Of a DNA stretch of 64,000 nt, positions 7,709-16,874 are shown one piece after another. The stretch covers positions 94,628 to 158,627 of the forward strand of contig VAWU01000013.1 in assembly GCA_005888325.1 (NCBI GenBank), given 5' to 3'. A program made the translations under genes and the position numbers. The DNA is from Actinomycetota bacterium. GTDB taxonomy: Bacteria; Actinomycetota; Acidimicrobiia; Acidimicrobiales; AC-14. Each line of letters opens with the position of its first letter. Within the stretch, counting starts at the first letter, position 1. The notes under the pieces are model-generated. The model was not told where the DNA came from. It did no database searches and saw only the letters and a list, made by a program, of their open reading frames with translations.

Positions 7709-8251
7709 ATGGGCCTCGAGCAGCTCGACCACAGCTTCCTGACGGGCCGGGTGGAGGACCTCGTGAAATGGGCCCGGCGAAACAGCGTCTGGCCCGCGAC
7801 CTTCGGGCTCGCGTGCTGTGCCATCGAGATGATGACCACCGGCGCCGCCCACTACGACCTGAGCCGCTTCGGCATGGAGATCTTCCGGGCCTCGCCCCGT
7901 CAGGCCGACCTCATGATCGTGGCCGGCCGGGTGAGCCAGAAGATGGCTCCGGTCCTGCGCCAGATCTACGACCAGATGATGGAGCCGAAGTGGGTCATCT
8001 CGATGGGCGTGTGCGCGTCGACCGGCGGCATGTTCAACAACTACGCGATCGTGCAGGGCGTCGACCAGATCGTGCCCGTCGACGTGTACGCGCCCGGATG
8101 CCCACCTGGGCCCGAGACGCTGCTCCACTCGATCCTCACGCTCCACGAGATGATCCGCACCGGCGAGATCACCCGGCGGAGGGAGGCCGGTGGCGGAGGC
8201 GCCGGCGTGCACGTCGAGCCCGCTCGCGTCGCCGTCGGGACTCCGAAGTAA
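7709..8251 (+). CDS. nuoB: NADH-quinone oxidoreductase subunit B (cluster 1)
   Basis: A 180-residue subunit that holds the terminal N2 [4Fe-4S] cluster next to the quinone site. The adjacent cysteine pair is in [10 protein letters not shown], the third Cys in [10 protein letters not shown] and the fourth in [10 protein letters not shown]. Length and motifs are standard. The C-terminus ([17 protein letters not shown]) is a variable tail. It starts two bases after nuoA. Confidence 0.96.
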   Translation: MGLEQLDHSFLTGRVEDLVKWARRNSVWPATFGLACCAIEMMTTGAAHYDLSRFGMEIFRASPRQADLMIVAGRVSQKMAPVLRQIYDQMMEPKWVISMGVCASTGGMFNNYAIVQGVDQIVPVDVYAPGCPPGPETLLHSILTLHEMIRTGEITRRREAGGGGAGVHVEPARVAVGTPK

Positions 8252-8779
8252 GTGCCCGACGCGCCCACCCCCCAGGACGCGCCCGAGGAGGAGCCCGCGC
8301 TGGTGCGCGGCGCCCCCGCCTCGCTCTCCCACGGACAGCTCGTGCTGTTCCCGGAGCGCGAGAGCTACCTCGACCTCGTGCGCGCCCTCGCGGACGACGA
8401 CGGCTACGCGATGTGCGTCGACCTGTGCGGCGTCGATTACCTGCTCAACGCCCACCGTGGCCTGCCCCCCGCCGTGGCGCCCGAGCGGTTCGAGGTGGTG
8501 GTCAACCTGCTCTCGCTCGCCGAGCACAAGCGCGTACGGCTGCGCGTCCAGGTGCCCGCCGCCGACCCCATCCTCCCGTCGCTGTTCGAGATCTATCCGG
8601 GCACCGAGGCGATGGAGCGCGAGACCTACGACCTGTTCGGCATCGTCTTCACCGGGCATCCCGACCTCACCCGGATCCTCATGCCCGACGACTGGGAGGG
8701 GCACCCGCTGCGCAAGGACTATGCGGTCGGTCGCATCCCCGTGCAGTTCAAAGCCACACCCGGGAACCCACCGACATGA
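8252..8779 (+). CDS. nuoC: NADH-quinone oxidoreductase subunit C (cluster 1)
   Basis: A 175-residue soluble subunit of the connecting module. GTG 8252 directly follows the nuoB stop. The family signature ERETYDLFGIVFTGHPDL is followed by LMPDDWEGHPLRKDY. It is compact, unlike the second NuoC in this window, which has a long acidic insert. The stop overlaps the start of the first repeat mini-ORF (ATGA at 8776). Confidence 0.95.
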   Translation: MPDAPTPQDAPEEEPALVRGAPASLSHGQLVLFPERESYLDLVRALADDDGYAMCVDLCGVDYLLNAHRGLPPAVAPERFEVVVNLLSLAEHKRVRLRVQVPAADPILPSLFEIYPGTEAMERETYDLFGIVFTGHPDLTRILMPDDWEGHPLRKDYAVGRIPVQFKATPGNPPT

Positions 8780-9063
8780 CCGAGCACCATGCCTCTCAGA
8801 AGCAGAGCGCAGCGAGGAGCGCAGGTCCCATGTGGGAGATCGGTGCAGCGGCCGAGGGACGAGGCACGGTGGACCAGTGACCGAGCACCATGCCTCTCAG
8901 AAGCAGAGCGCAGCGAGGAGCGCAGGTCCCATGTCGCAGATCGGTGCAGCGGCCGAGGGACGAGGCACGGTGGACCAGTGACCGAGCACCGCAGCGCAGC
9001 GAGGAGCGCAGGTCCCATGTCGCAGATCGGTGCAGCGGCCGAGGGACGAGGCACGGTGGACCG
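8776..9063 (+). repeat. Three tandem coupled mini-ORF repeats between nuoC and nuoD
   Basis: The 101-base unit occurs at 8776 and 8877, and an 86-base version lacking 15 bases at 8978. Each unit opens with a start codon overlapping the previous stop (ATGA or GTGA) and encodes a peptide of 34, 34 or 29 residues (ORFs 8776-8880, 8877-8981 and 8978-9067). The shared core is QKQSAARSAGPM followed by QIGAAAEGRGTVD in two of the copies. Near its end each unit carries a purine-rich GAGGGACGAGG. This would act as ribosome binding site for the next start, the last being nuoD at 9064. Ribosomes would therefore have to translate or re-initiate through three short frames between nuoC and nuoD. A related copy sits between nuoF and nuoG. 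I do not recognise the peptide. Confidence 0.9.
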
Positions 9064-10374
9064 ATGAGCGACCTCGTCCAGGAGACAGCCGAGGGAGAGC
9101 AGGAGATCCGCCCGCGCTCGGCCACGGAGGTCGCCGAGCGCCTGCGCGAGCAGGGTGCGGTGCTGCGCGTGCCCCACCTCCCCGACGACGTCGATTCCGC
9201 GCTCACCGACGACGAGACGATGATCATCAACATGGGGCCGCAGCACCCCAGCACGCACGGCGTGCTGCGCCTCATGCTCGAGCTCGACGGTGAGACCGTG
9301 CTCCGCACGAAACCCGTCATCGGCTACCTGCACACCGGGATGGAGAAGACCGGTGAGGAGCTGACCTACCTGCAGGGGGGCACCAACGTCACGCGCATGG
9401 ACTACCTCTCGCCTCTCCACAACGAGCTCGTGTTCGCGCTCGCGACCGAGAAGCTGCTCGACATCGAGGTGCCGCCGCGGGCCACGTGGATCCGCATGCT
9501 CATGACCGAGCTCAACCGGATGTCGTCCCACTTCACCTTCCTCGCCACCAACGGCATGGATCTCGGGGCGACGACGATGATGATCTTCGGTTTCCGCGAG
9601 CGCGAGAAGCACCTGCACTTCTTTGAGAAGGTGTCCGGCCTGCGGATGAACTGCAACTACATCCGTCCCGGCGGCGTGGCCGCCGACCTGCCCGACGGTT
9701 GGCGCGACGACGTGCTCCACCTGCTCGCCGAGCTGCCCGACGAGCTCGCCGACTACGACACGCTCTTCACGGGCCAGACCATCTGGCAGGAGCGGAGCCA
9801 GGGCGTCGGCGTGATCAGCGGCGAGGAAGCCATCGCGCTCGGTGTCACCGGGCCCATCCTGCGCGCCGCGGGCGTGCCGTGGGACCTCCGCCGGGAGATG
9901 CCGTACTGCTTCTACGACCAGGTCGACTTCGACGTCGTCGTCGGCACCTACGGCGACACGTTCGACCGCTACGCGGTGCGAATCAACGAGGTGCGCGAGT
10001 CGATGCGCATCGTCCAACAGATCCTCGAGCGCATGCCGCCGGGCGACTACCGGCTGCAGGACAAGAAGGTGACCCCGCCGCCACGAGCGCGCATCGACGA
10101 GTCGATGGAGGCGCTGATCCACCACTTCAAGCTCTTCACCGAGGGCTTCAAGGTGCCGGCCGGCGAGGCGTACGTCGCCATCGAGTCGCCCCGCGGCGAG
10201 CTCGGGTGCTATCTCGTCTCCGATGGGAGCGCCAACCCCTACCGTCTGCACATCCGGGCGCCGTCGTTCGTGAACCTGCAGACGCTCCCGCACCTGATGC
10301 GCGGTGGCTTGATCGCTGACGCCGTCGCCATCATCTCCTCCGTCGACCCGATCATGGGCGAGGTCGACCGCTAG
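9064..10374 (+). CDS. nuoD: NADH-quinone oxidoreductase subunit D (cluster 1)
   Basis: A 436-residue, 49-kDa-type subunit. ATG 9064 overlaps the last repeat mini-ORF stop. A 55-residue N-terminal extension precedes INMGPQHPSTHGVLRLML. The quinone-contacting His (PSTHG) and Tyr (TRMDYLSP, residue 114) are both present. The C-terminus ends IMGEVDR as usual. It forms the quinone cavity with NuoB. The second NuoD in this window differs at the Tyr position. Confidence 0.96.
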   Translation: MSDLVQETAEGEQEIRPRSATEVAERLREQGAVLRVPHLPDDVDSALTDDETMIINMGPQHPSTHGVLRLMLELDGETVLRTKPVIGYLHTGMEKTGEELTYLQGGTNVTRMDYLSPLHNELVFALATEKLLDIEVPPRATWIRMLMTELNRMSSHFTFLATNGMDLGATTMMIFGFREREKHLHFFEKVSGLRMNCNYIRPGGVAADLPDGWRDDVLHLLAELPDELADYDTLFTGQTIWQERSQGVGVISGEEAIALGVTGPILRAAGVPWDLRREMPYCFYDQVDFDVVVGTYGDTFDRYAVRINEVRESMRIVQQILERMPPGDYRLQDKKVTPPPRARIDESMEALIHHFKLFTEGFKVPAGEAYVAIESPRGELGCYLVSDGSANPYRLHIRAPSFVNLQTLPHLMRGGLIADAVAIISSVDPIMGEVDR

Positions 10375-10376
10375 CC

Positions 10377-10937
10377 GTGGCCCGGCTCGAACCGGAGCGC
10401 GTGCAGCGGGCGACCGAGATCGTCGCGCGCTACCCAAGCCGTCGGTCCGCGCTCCTGCCGCTTCTCCATCTCGCTCAGGAGCAGGACGGCTACGTGGCGG
10501 ACGACGCGATGGAGCACATCGCCGAGCTGCTCGACCTCACTCCCTCTGAGGTGGTGGGCACCGCGAGCTTCTACACGATGTTCAAGCGCGAGCCCGTCGG
10601 CACCTATCTCGTCTCGGTCTGCACGAACATCGCGTGTCTCATCGATGGTGGGATCGAGCTGCTGGAGCACGCGGAGCAGTCGCTCGGCGTGCGCCCCGAC
10701 GGCACGACCGCGGACGGCTCGTTCACCCTCGAGGAGGTGGAGTGCCTGGCCCACTGCGACAAGGCGCCCTGCCTGCAGGTGAACTACCGCTTCTTCGGCC
10801 CCGTGACTCCCGACGACTTCGACCGGCTGTGCGACGACCTGCGCGCCGGCCGCCTCGAGCGAGACGTGCCCCGGCACGGCGTGCTCAACCGCGACGCGCG
10901 TCCCCACCCGATGAGCGCGGCGAGAGACGGGGCGTAG
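10377..10937 (+). CDS. nuoE: NADH-quinone oxidoreductase subunit E (cluster 1)
   Basis: A 186-residue thioredoxin-like [2Fe-2S] subunit of the NADH-oxidising module. GTG 10377 comes two bases after the nuoD stop. The N-terminal helical bundle contains LLPLLHLAQEQDGYV. Cluster ligands lie in VCTNIACLIDGG (C-x4-C) and ECLAHCDKAPCLQVN (C-x3-C). Its stop is adjacent to the nuoF start. There is no counterpart in the second nuo cluster. Confidence 0.95.
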   Translation: MARLEPERVQRATEIVARYPSRRSALLPLLHLAQEQDGYVADDAMEHIAELLDLTPSEVVGTASFYTMFKREPVGTYLVSVCTNIACLIDGGIELLEHAEQSLGVRPDGTTADGSFTLEEVECLAHCDKAPCLQVNYRFFGPVTPDDFDRLCDDLRAGRLERDVPRHGVLNRDARPHPMSAARDGA

Positions 10938-12242
10938 ATGGCGTTCCGGGGGGCGCCCGACATCCTGTTCAGCCGCATGAGGTTCGATGACTCGCACACC
11001 GTCGACCGCTACGTGCGCACCGGCGGCTACGAGGCGCTTCCTGCCGCGCTGAAGCGCGCGCCCGAGGAGCTGGTCGACGAGGTGAAGGCCTCGGGCCTCC
11101 GCGGCCGGGGCGGTGCCGGCTTCTCCGCGGGCATGAAGTGGAGCTTCCTCCCGGCCGACACCTTCCCCCGCTACCTCGTCGTGAACGCCGACGAGGGCGA
11201 GCCGGCTACCTTCAAGGACCACCAGCTGATCGAGCGCGACCCCCACCAGCTCATCGAAGGCACGGCCATTGCCGCCTATGCCCTCAAGTGCACGCTGGCG
11301 TTCATCTACATCCGGGGAGAGTTCGCCCTCGGGCTGGAGCGCCTGACGCAGGCGGTCGCGGACGCGTACGCCCGAGGCCACCTCGGCCGCGACATCTTCC
11401 GGTCGGGCTTCGATCTCGACATCGTCGTCCATGCCGGCGCCGGCGCCTACATCTGTGGCGAGGAGACGGCGCTCTTGTCCAGCCTCGAGGGCCAGCGCGG
11501 TGAGCCGCGGATCCGCCCGCCGTTCCCCGCGGTCAAGGGCCTCTACCAGAAGCCGACCGTCGTCAACAACGTCGAGACGCTGTCGAACCTGCCGTGGATC
11601 GTGCAGCACGGCGGGGCTGCGTACGCGGCGCTGGGGAAGGACAAGTCGACCGGCACCCGGATCTGGTCGTTGTCCGGCCACGTGAACCGGCCCGGCAACT
11701 ACGAGACCGAGCTCGCCACCGTGACGTTCCGCGACCTGTTCTTCGACCCCGAGCTCGGTGGTGGCATCCGCGGTGGCGAGGAGGTGAAGGCCTTCGTCCC
11801 GGGAGGAGCGTCGGCACCGTGGTTCGGTCCCGACCAGCTCGATTGCCCGCTCGATCTCGACGAGGTGCAACGTCGGGGCTCGATGCTGGGCTCGGGCTCG
11901 GTGGTGGTCATGAACGAGCACACGTGCGCGGTGCGCGCCGCGTGGCGCATCACCAAGTTCTTCGCCCACGAGTCGTGCGGCAAGTGCACGCCGTGTCGCG
12001 AGGGTGGGTCGTGGCTGGAGAGGGTGCTGCGCCGGATCGAGCTCGGCGCCGGGCGGGAGGAGGACCTCGACCTCCTGCTCGACGTGTGTGACAACCTTGC
12101 GCCCGGCCTTTCGTGGCCACCGGGCCAGACCACGATCTGCGTCCTCGGCCCGTCGATCCCGTCGTCGATCTACACGTCGATCCGCATGTTTCGAGACGAG
12201 TACCTGACCCACGTCAAAGAGGGCGGCTGCCCCTTCCGATGA
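10938..12242 (+). CDS. nuoF: NADH-quinone oxidoreductase subunit F (cluster 1)
   Basis: A 434-residue NADH- and FMN-binding subunit. The glycine-rich NADH motif is GLRGRGGAGFSAGMKWSF. FMN contacts lie in VNADEGEPATFKD and GAGAYICGEETALLSSLEG. The N3 [4Fe-4S] motif is ESCGKCTPCREGG with a downstream Cys. All expected motifs are present, so this cluster should oxidise NADH. The stop overlaps a fourth copy of the mini-ORF repeat (ATGA at 12239). Confidence 0.96.
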   Translation: MAFRGAPDILFSRMRFDDSHTVDRYVRTGGYEALPAALKRAPEELVDEVKASGLRGRGGAGFSAGMKWSFLPADTFPRYLVVNADEGEPATFKDHQLIERDPHQLIEGTAIAAYALKCTLAFIYIRGEFALGLERLTQAVADAYARGHLGRDIFRSGFDLDIVVHAGAGAYICGEETALLSSLEGQRGEPRIRPPFPAVKGLYQKPTVVNNVETLSNLPWIVQHGGAAYAALGKDKSTGTRIWSLSGHVNRPGNYETELATVTFRDLFFDPELGGGIRGGEEVKAFVPGGASAPWFGPDQLDCPLDLDEVQRRGSMLGSGSVVVMNEHTCAVRAAWRITKFFAHESCGKCTPCREGGSWLERVLRRIELGAGREEDLDLLLDVCDNLAPGLSWPPGQTTICVLGPSIPSSIYTSIRMFRDEYLTHVKEGGCPFR

Positions 12243-12323
12243 GCGAGCACCGCAGCGCAGCGAGGAGCGCAGGTCCCATGTGGCAGGTTGGGGCACCGTC
12301 CGAGGAACGAGGACGGTGACCCG
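12239..12323 (+). repeat. Fourth coupled mini-ORF repeat, between nuoF and nuoG
   Basis: ATG 12239 overlaps the nuoF stop and encodes 26 residues (MSEHRSAARSAGPMWQVGAP, then SEERGR), ending at 12319. The 25-base core around 12252-12279 is nearly identical to the nuoC/nuoD copies; the 3' half is diverged. The nuoG gene that follows itself begins MTEHRSA, so its start seems to derive from the same element. Confidence 0.85.
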
Positions 12324-15011
12324 ATGACCGAGCACCGCAGCGCAACGGACACGGTGAAGGACACCGTCACGGTCACGGTCGACGGCCGCACCTTCGAAGC
12401 CCGACCCGGCGAGCTGGTGATCGCGGCGGCCGAGCGCCACGGGGTCTACATCCCGCGCTTCTGCTGGCACCCGCGCATGGCACCGGTCGGGATGTGCCGC
12501 ATGTGCCTCGTCGAGATCGACGGCGTGCGCGGGCTGCCACCGGCGTGCACCACGCCGGTCGCGGAGGGGATGGTCGTCCACACCACCACGCCCGGGGTCA
12601 AGAAGGCCCAGGACGGCGTGCTCGAGTTCCTGCTCATCAACCACCCGCTCGACTGCCCCGTGTGCGACCGCGGCGGCGAGTGCCCGCTGCAGGACCAGAC
12701 CTTTGCCTTCGGTCCCGGCGAGAGCCGCTTCGTCGAGGAGAAGCGCCACTTCGAGAAGCCGATCCCGATCAGCGACCTGGTCGCGCTCGACCGCGAGCGG
12801 TGCATCCTCTGCGCCCGTTGCACCCGCTTCGCGGACGAGGTGGCGGGCGACCCCCTCATCTCGTTCAACGAGCGTGGCAACGAGACGCAGGTGCTGACCT
12901 TTCCCGACGACCCCTTCACCTCGTACTTCAGCGGTAACACCGTCCAGATCTGTCCGGTCGGCGCGCTCACCGCGTCGCCGTACCGCTTCCGCGCCCGCCC
13001 GTGGGACCTCGAGCAGGTGGAGTCCACGTGCACCACGTGCGCGGTCGGTTGCCGCATCGCGGTGCAGTCGTCGTCCAACCGGTTGGTGCGCTACCTCGGC
13101 GTCGACGCCGAGCCGACGAATCACGGCTGGCTGTGCGACAAGGGACGCTTCGGCTTCGAGTCCGTCACCGCCGGCGACCGCCTGAGCGCGCCCCTCGTGC
13201 GCGCGAGCGGCGCGCTGAGCGAGGCGTCTTGGGGGGTCGCGCTCGCGGCCGCCGCCAAAGGTCTGCGCCAGGCACGCGACCTCCACGGGCCGGGCTCGAT
13301 CGCCGTCCTCGGCGGGGCGCGCCTCGGCAACGAGGACGCGTACGCGTGGGCCAAGCTGGCGAAGGGCGTCCTCGGTACCGACTCCGTCGACTGCCAGCTG
13401 GGCGACGGGCTCCCCGCCGAGGTCGTGCTCGGGCTTCCACGCGCCACTATCGACGACGCGTGCCGAGCCTCGGTCGTCATCCTGCTCGCGCCCGACCTCA
13501 AGGAGGAGCTGCCCGTCCTCTACCTGCGCCTGCGCGCGGCCGCGGTCGACGACGGTGCCGTCGTGATCGAGCTGGCCCCGCAGGTGACCGGCCTCACCCG
13601 CCACGCGCGCGCCAGCCTGCTGTACCGGCCCGGCGAGGCAGCCGCCCTCGCCGAGGCGCTCGTGGGCGGAGACGGCGACATTGCCTGGGCCGCCGGCGTC
13701 GCGACCGCCGACATCGCCGCCGCCCGGCAACTGCTCGCCGGCCACGACGACGTCGTCGTCGTGCTCGGCCGCCCGTCCCTGGCGGAGTCCGGAGCCTCCA
13801 TCGCCGAGGCCGCGGCGGTGCTCGCCGCGGGGTTGCCGAACGCACGCTTCCTGCCCGCGCTGCGACGCGGCAACGTGCACGGCGCGCTCGACATGGGCCT
13901 GGCCCCGGGGATCCTGCCCGGACGGGTCGCGCTCGCCGACGCGCACGCCTGGTTCGTCGACGCGTGGGGCGCGGCGCCCGAGGAGACCGGGCTTGACGCG
14001 AACGGGATCCTCCGCGCCGCACTCGACGGGCGCATTCACGCGCTGGTGCTCCTTGGTGCCGACCCGCTTGCCGACTTCCCCGATCGCGCCCTCGCCCGGC
14101 GGGCCGTGGGCGCCGCCGGTTTCGTGATCGCGGTCGATCTGTTCGCGACCGACTCGGTGAAGCAGGCCGACGTGGTCCTCCCCGCGGCCGGCTTCGCCGA
14201 GCGGCCGGCCACGACGACCAACCTCGAGGGGCGCATCACCCGTCTCGGCCAGAAGGTCACGCCGCCGGGAACCGCCCGTCCCGACTGGATGATCGCAGTC
14301 GACCTCGCGGCCCGGCTGGGCGACGACCTCGGCTTCGAGTCGACCGACGACATCTGGGCCGAGATCGAGCGTGTCGCACCGGCCCACGCCGGCATCACCC
14401 TCGACGTGCTGCGCGGCATCGACCACCGCGACGGCGTCGTCGTCCCGCTCGCGGGCCGCGACGATCACAGCGCGCGGACCACAGCCGAGGTCGATGTCGC
14501 CGATCGCGTCATCGAGGCCATCGAGACGCGTGCCGCCGCGAGCCAGGGCGAGGGCGTGGTCACGCAGGCGGCTTCTGGCACCGCACCCGAAGCACCCGGT
14601 CACGACGCCGTACCGACGCCCGAGACGGAGCGGCCGCCGCTGCTGGCGTTCACCACCCGGGATCGGGCCAGGTCGTTGCCGGCGCTCGACGCCTACGCCC
14701 TCCGCCTGGTGTCGGCCCGGAGCCTCTACGACTGCGGTGCCATGGTGCAGCACTGTCCGTCGATGGCGCATCTCGCGCCGGGCGCGCGCGTGCGGGTGAA
14801 CCCGCACGATCTCGAGCGGCTCGGCCTGGCGTCGGGCGACCGGGTGCGCATGGTGTCGGAGCGCGCGACCAGAGAGCTGCCGGTGACGGCGTGGACCGGC
14901 CTGCCGCGCGGGTCGATCTCGATCACCTTCAACCAACCCGGCGACATCTCCGCCGCCGACCTCATCGACGCGTCCGAGCCCGTCACCGACATCCGGATGG
15001 AGTCGCTGTGA
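12324..15011 (+). CDS. nuoG: NADH-quinone oxidoreductase subunit G (cluster 1)
   Basis: An 895-residue iron-sulfur subunit. ATG 12324 was chosen over an in-frame start 36 bases upstream, which lies inside the repeat. Domains in order: 2Fe-2S ferredoxin (CWHPRMAPVGMCRMC, then PACTTPV), His/Cys cluster loop (HPLDCPVCDRGGECPLQD), 4Fe-4S (RERCILCARC, then ICPVGALT), the N7-type motif CTTCAVGC with a later GWLCDKGR, and a molybdopterin-oxidoreductase-like body. The N7 ligands place it with the E. coli and Thermus forms. The first residues, MTEHRSA, match the repeat peptides. Confidence 0.95.
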   Translation: MTEHRSATDTVKDTVTVTVDGRTFEARPGELVIAAAERHGVYIPRFCWHPRMAPVGMCRMCLVEIDGVRGLPPACTTPVAEGMVVHTTTPGVKKAQDGVLEFLLINHPLDCPVCDRGGECPLQDQTFAFGPGESRFVEEKRHFEKPIPISDLVALDRERCILCARCTRFADEVAGDPLISFNERGNETQVLTFPDDPFTSYFSGNTVQICPVGALTASPYRFRARPWDLEQVESTCTTCAVGCRIAVQSSSNRLVRYLGVDAEPTNHGWLCDKGRFGFESVTAGDRLSAPLVRASGALSEASWGVALAAAAKGLRQARDLHGPGSIAVLGGARLGNEDAYAWAKLAKGVLGTDSVDCQLGDGLPAEVVLGLPRATIDDACRASVVILLAPDLKEELPVLYLRLRAAAVDDGAVVIELAPQVTGLTRHARASLLYRPGEAAALAEALVGGDGDIAWAAGVATADIAAARQLLAGHDDVVVVLGRPSLAESGASIAEAAAVLAAGLPNARFLPALRRGNVHGALDMGLAPGILPGRVALADAHAWFVDAWGAAPEETGLDANGILRAALDGRIHALVLLGADPLADFPDRALARRAVGAAGFVIAVDLFATDSVKQADVVLPAAGFAERPATTTNLEGRITRLGQKVTPPGTARPDWMIAVDLAARLGDDLGFESTDDIWAEIERVAPAHAGITLDVLRGIDHRDGVVVPLAGRDDHSARTTAEVDVADRVIEAIETRAAASQGEGVVTQAASGTAPEAPGHDAVPTPETERPPLLAFTTRDRARSLPALDAYALRLVSARSLYDCGAMVQHCPSMAHLAPGARVRVNPHDLERLGLASGDRVRMVSERATRELPVTAWTGLPRGSISITFNQPGDISAADLIDASEPVTDIRMESL

Positions 15012-15042
15012 GGGGCGTCGCTTTGAAGGCGGTGAGGAGCTG

Positions 15043-16236
15043 ATGGACCCGCTGTTCTCGAACGGCGTCGGCCTCGCGGTGGTCCTCATCGTGGTGCTGA
15101 AGGTCCTCGTCACGTTCGTGTTCCTGCTGGTGAGCGTGCTGCTGATGATCTGGTTCGAGCGCAAGATCATCTCCGACATGCAGAACCGCATCGGCCCGAA
15201 CCGGGCGGGCCCGTGGGGCCTGCTCCAGTCGCTCGCCGACGGCATCAAGATCTTCTTCAAGGAGGACCTCCTGCCGGAGCAGGCGGACGCGGCGGTGTTC
15301 CGGCTGGCTCCCTACGTGTCGACCGTGACCGCGTTCGCCGCCTTCGCCGTCATCCCCGTTGGTGGCAGCCTCTCCATCGCCGGTCACGACACCTTCCTGC
15401 AGCTCGCGGACCCACCCGTCGGCGTCCTCTTCCTGCTGGCCATGTCGTCCATCGCGGTCTACGGCGTGATGCTCGCCGGTTGGTCGTCGGGCTCGAAGTA
15501 CCCGCTGCTGGGGTCGGTGCGCGCGTCGGCGCAGATGGTGTCCTACGAAGCGGCCATGGGCCTGTCGGTGGTGGCGGTCGTCCTGGCCGCGGGCACCCTG
15601 TCGACGCACGCCATCGTGCTCGACCAGGCCGGCCGCGGACCCGGAGGCATCCTCCCCAACTGGAACGTCATCACCCTCGGCGGCGTCCCCTTCCTCATCT
15701 ACCTGATCGCTGCCACCGCCGAGATCAACCGGCCACCGTTCGACCTGGTGGAGGCGGAGCAGGAGCTGGTCGGAGGGTTCTTCACCGAGTACTCGTCCGT
15801 GCGCTTCGCCCTCTTCTACCTTGCCGAGTTCATGAACACCATCACCGTCTCGGCGGTGGCGGTGACGCTGTTCTTCGGCGGCCCCAGCGGCCCCGTCTAC
15901 TCGGTCCTTCCGCGCACCTTCTGGCCGATCTTGTGGTTCTTCCTCAAGCTGCTCGTCTTCCTGTTCTGCTACGTGTGGCTGCGCGCGAGCGTCCCCCGCT
16001 TCCGCTACGACCAGCTCATGGACCTGGGCTGGAAGCGCCTCATTCCCGCCGCCCTCTTCTGGCTGCTGCTCATCGCTGCCATCCAGATCGGGCGCGACCA
16101 GGGCTGGAACCCGTCGCTCGTGCTGGGCGTCGGCGTGCTCGCGGGCCTCGCCGTGATGGGTGCGCTCGCGCTCGCGGTGCGCACGAGTCGCCTGCGCGCC
16201 GACGACGAGGCGCAGTCATTGGAGGCGAGTCGCTGA
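15043..16236 (+). CDS. nuoH: NADH-quinone oxidoreductase subunit H (cluster 1)
   Basis: A 397-residue subunit with eight or nine membrane helices, forming the floor of the quinone channel. Signatures are NRIGPNRAGPWGLLQSLADG and EINRPPFDLVEAEQELVGG, in which the conserved EAE acid pair is intact. GAGGAGCTG precedes ATG 15043. The 31-base gap after nuoG is the longest within this operon apart from the repeats. The stop shares one base with the nuoI start. Confidence 0.96.
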   Translation: MDPLFSNGVGLAVVLIVVLKVLVTFVFLLVSVLLMIWFERKIISDMQNRIGPNRAGPWGLLQSLADGIKIFFKEDLLPEQADAAVFRLAPYVSTVTAFAAFAVIPVGGSLSIAGHDTFLQLADPPVGVLFLLAMSSIAVYGVMLAGWSSGSKYPLLGSVRASAQMVSYEAAMGLSVVAVVLAAGTLSTHAIVLDQAGRGPGGILPNWNVITLGGVPFLIYLIAATAEINRPPFDLVEAEQELVGGFFTEYSSVRFALFYLAEFMNTITVSAVAVTLFFGGPSGPVYSVLPRTFWPILWFFLKLLVFLFCYVWLRASVPRFRYDQLMDLGWKRLIPAALFWLLLIAAIQIGRDQGWNPSLVLGVGVLAGLAVMGALALAVRTSRLRADDEAQSLEASR

Positions 16237-16874
16237 TGGGCTACCTGGAGGGGTTCGCCGTAACCCTGAGGCAGATGTTCCGGCCGCGGGTCACGATCCC
16301 GTATCCGGACGTGAAGCGGCCCAAGCCCGAACGCTTCCACGGCCGCCATGTGCTCGGCCGCTACGAGGACGGTATGGAGAAGTGCATCGGCTGCGAGTTG
16401 TGCGCGGGCGTGTGCCCGGCGCGCTGCATCTACGTGCGCGGCGCCGACAACCCGCCCGACGATCCCGTCTCACCGGGCGAGCGCTACGGCTTCGTCTACG
16501 AGATCAACTACCTCCGTTGCATCCACTGCGACCTGTGCGTCGAGGCGTGTCCCACCGAGGCCATCACCGAGTCGAAGCTGTTCGAGTTCTCCTTCACCGA
16601 CCGGCGCGACGCCATCTACACCAAGACCGAGCTGCTGGTCGACGACGAGGGGCACCCCCGGCACCTCCCGTGGGAGGACTGGCGTGCCGGCGACGACGAG
16701 CACACCTCGGCCTGGATGCGCGCCACCTCACCGTCGGGCGTCGCCGCCTACGAAGGCCGCATCGCCTGGTCGGGCGAGCTCGGGTACGGCGTGCGCGCCC
16801 CGGAGGAGGGCCAGACCGCCGAGGGCCGCGACCCCCAAGCGACGGAGACCCCCGAAGCGACGGACGCCGGCTGA
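16236..16874 (+). CDS. nuoI: NADH-quinone oxidoreductase subunit I (cluster 1)
   Basis: A 212-residue dicluster ferredoxin-like subunit carrying N6a and N6b, in motifs CIGCELCAGVCPARC and CIHCDLCVEACPTEA. ATG 16236 overlaps the nuoH stop by one base. A C-terminal tail of about 55 residues (GEDDEH-type acidic, then EGQTAEGRDPQATETPEA) is longer than in E. coli NuoI. It relays electrons from NuoG to NuoB. Confidence 0.96.
   Translation: MGYLEGFAVTLRQMFRPRVTIPYPDVKRPKPERFHGRHVLGRYEDGMEKCIGCELCAGVCPARCIYVRGADNPPDDPVSPGERYGFVYEINYLRCIHCDLCVEACPTEAITESKLFEFSFTDRRDAIYTKTELLVDDEGHPRHLPWEDWRAGDDEHTSAWMRATSPSGVAAYEGRIAWSGELGYGVRAPEEGQTAEGRDPQATETPEATDAG

Noticed and set aside
8776..9063. CRISPR array
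   Set aside because: The repeats are adjacent copies with no unique spacers and carry start/stop overlaps, so they are tandem duplications.
9064..9064. An earlier nuoD start giving a 494-residue protein
   Set aside because: The extra 58 residues are translated from the mini-ORF repeats in another frame; ATG 9064 overlaps the last repeat stop like the other junctions.
12288..12323. Upstream nuoG start giving 907 residues
   Set aside because: The extra 12 residues come from the repeat in another frame; ATG 12324 gives MTEHRSA, matching the repeat start.
10371..15260. A 1629-codon open frame on the minus strand opposite nuoE-nuoH
   Set aside because: It is a composition artefact of high-GC third positions. 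The plus strand encodes four full complex I subunits with all motifs; the antisense product is Arg/His/Glu-rich with no domain.
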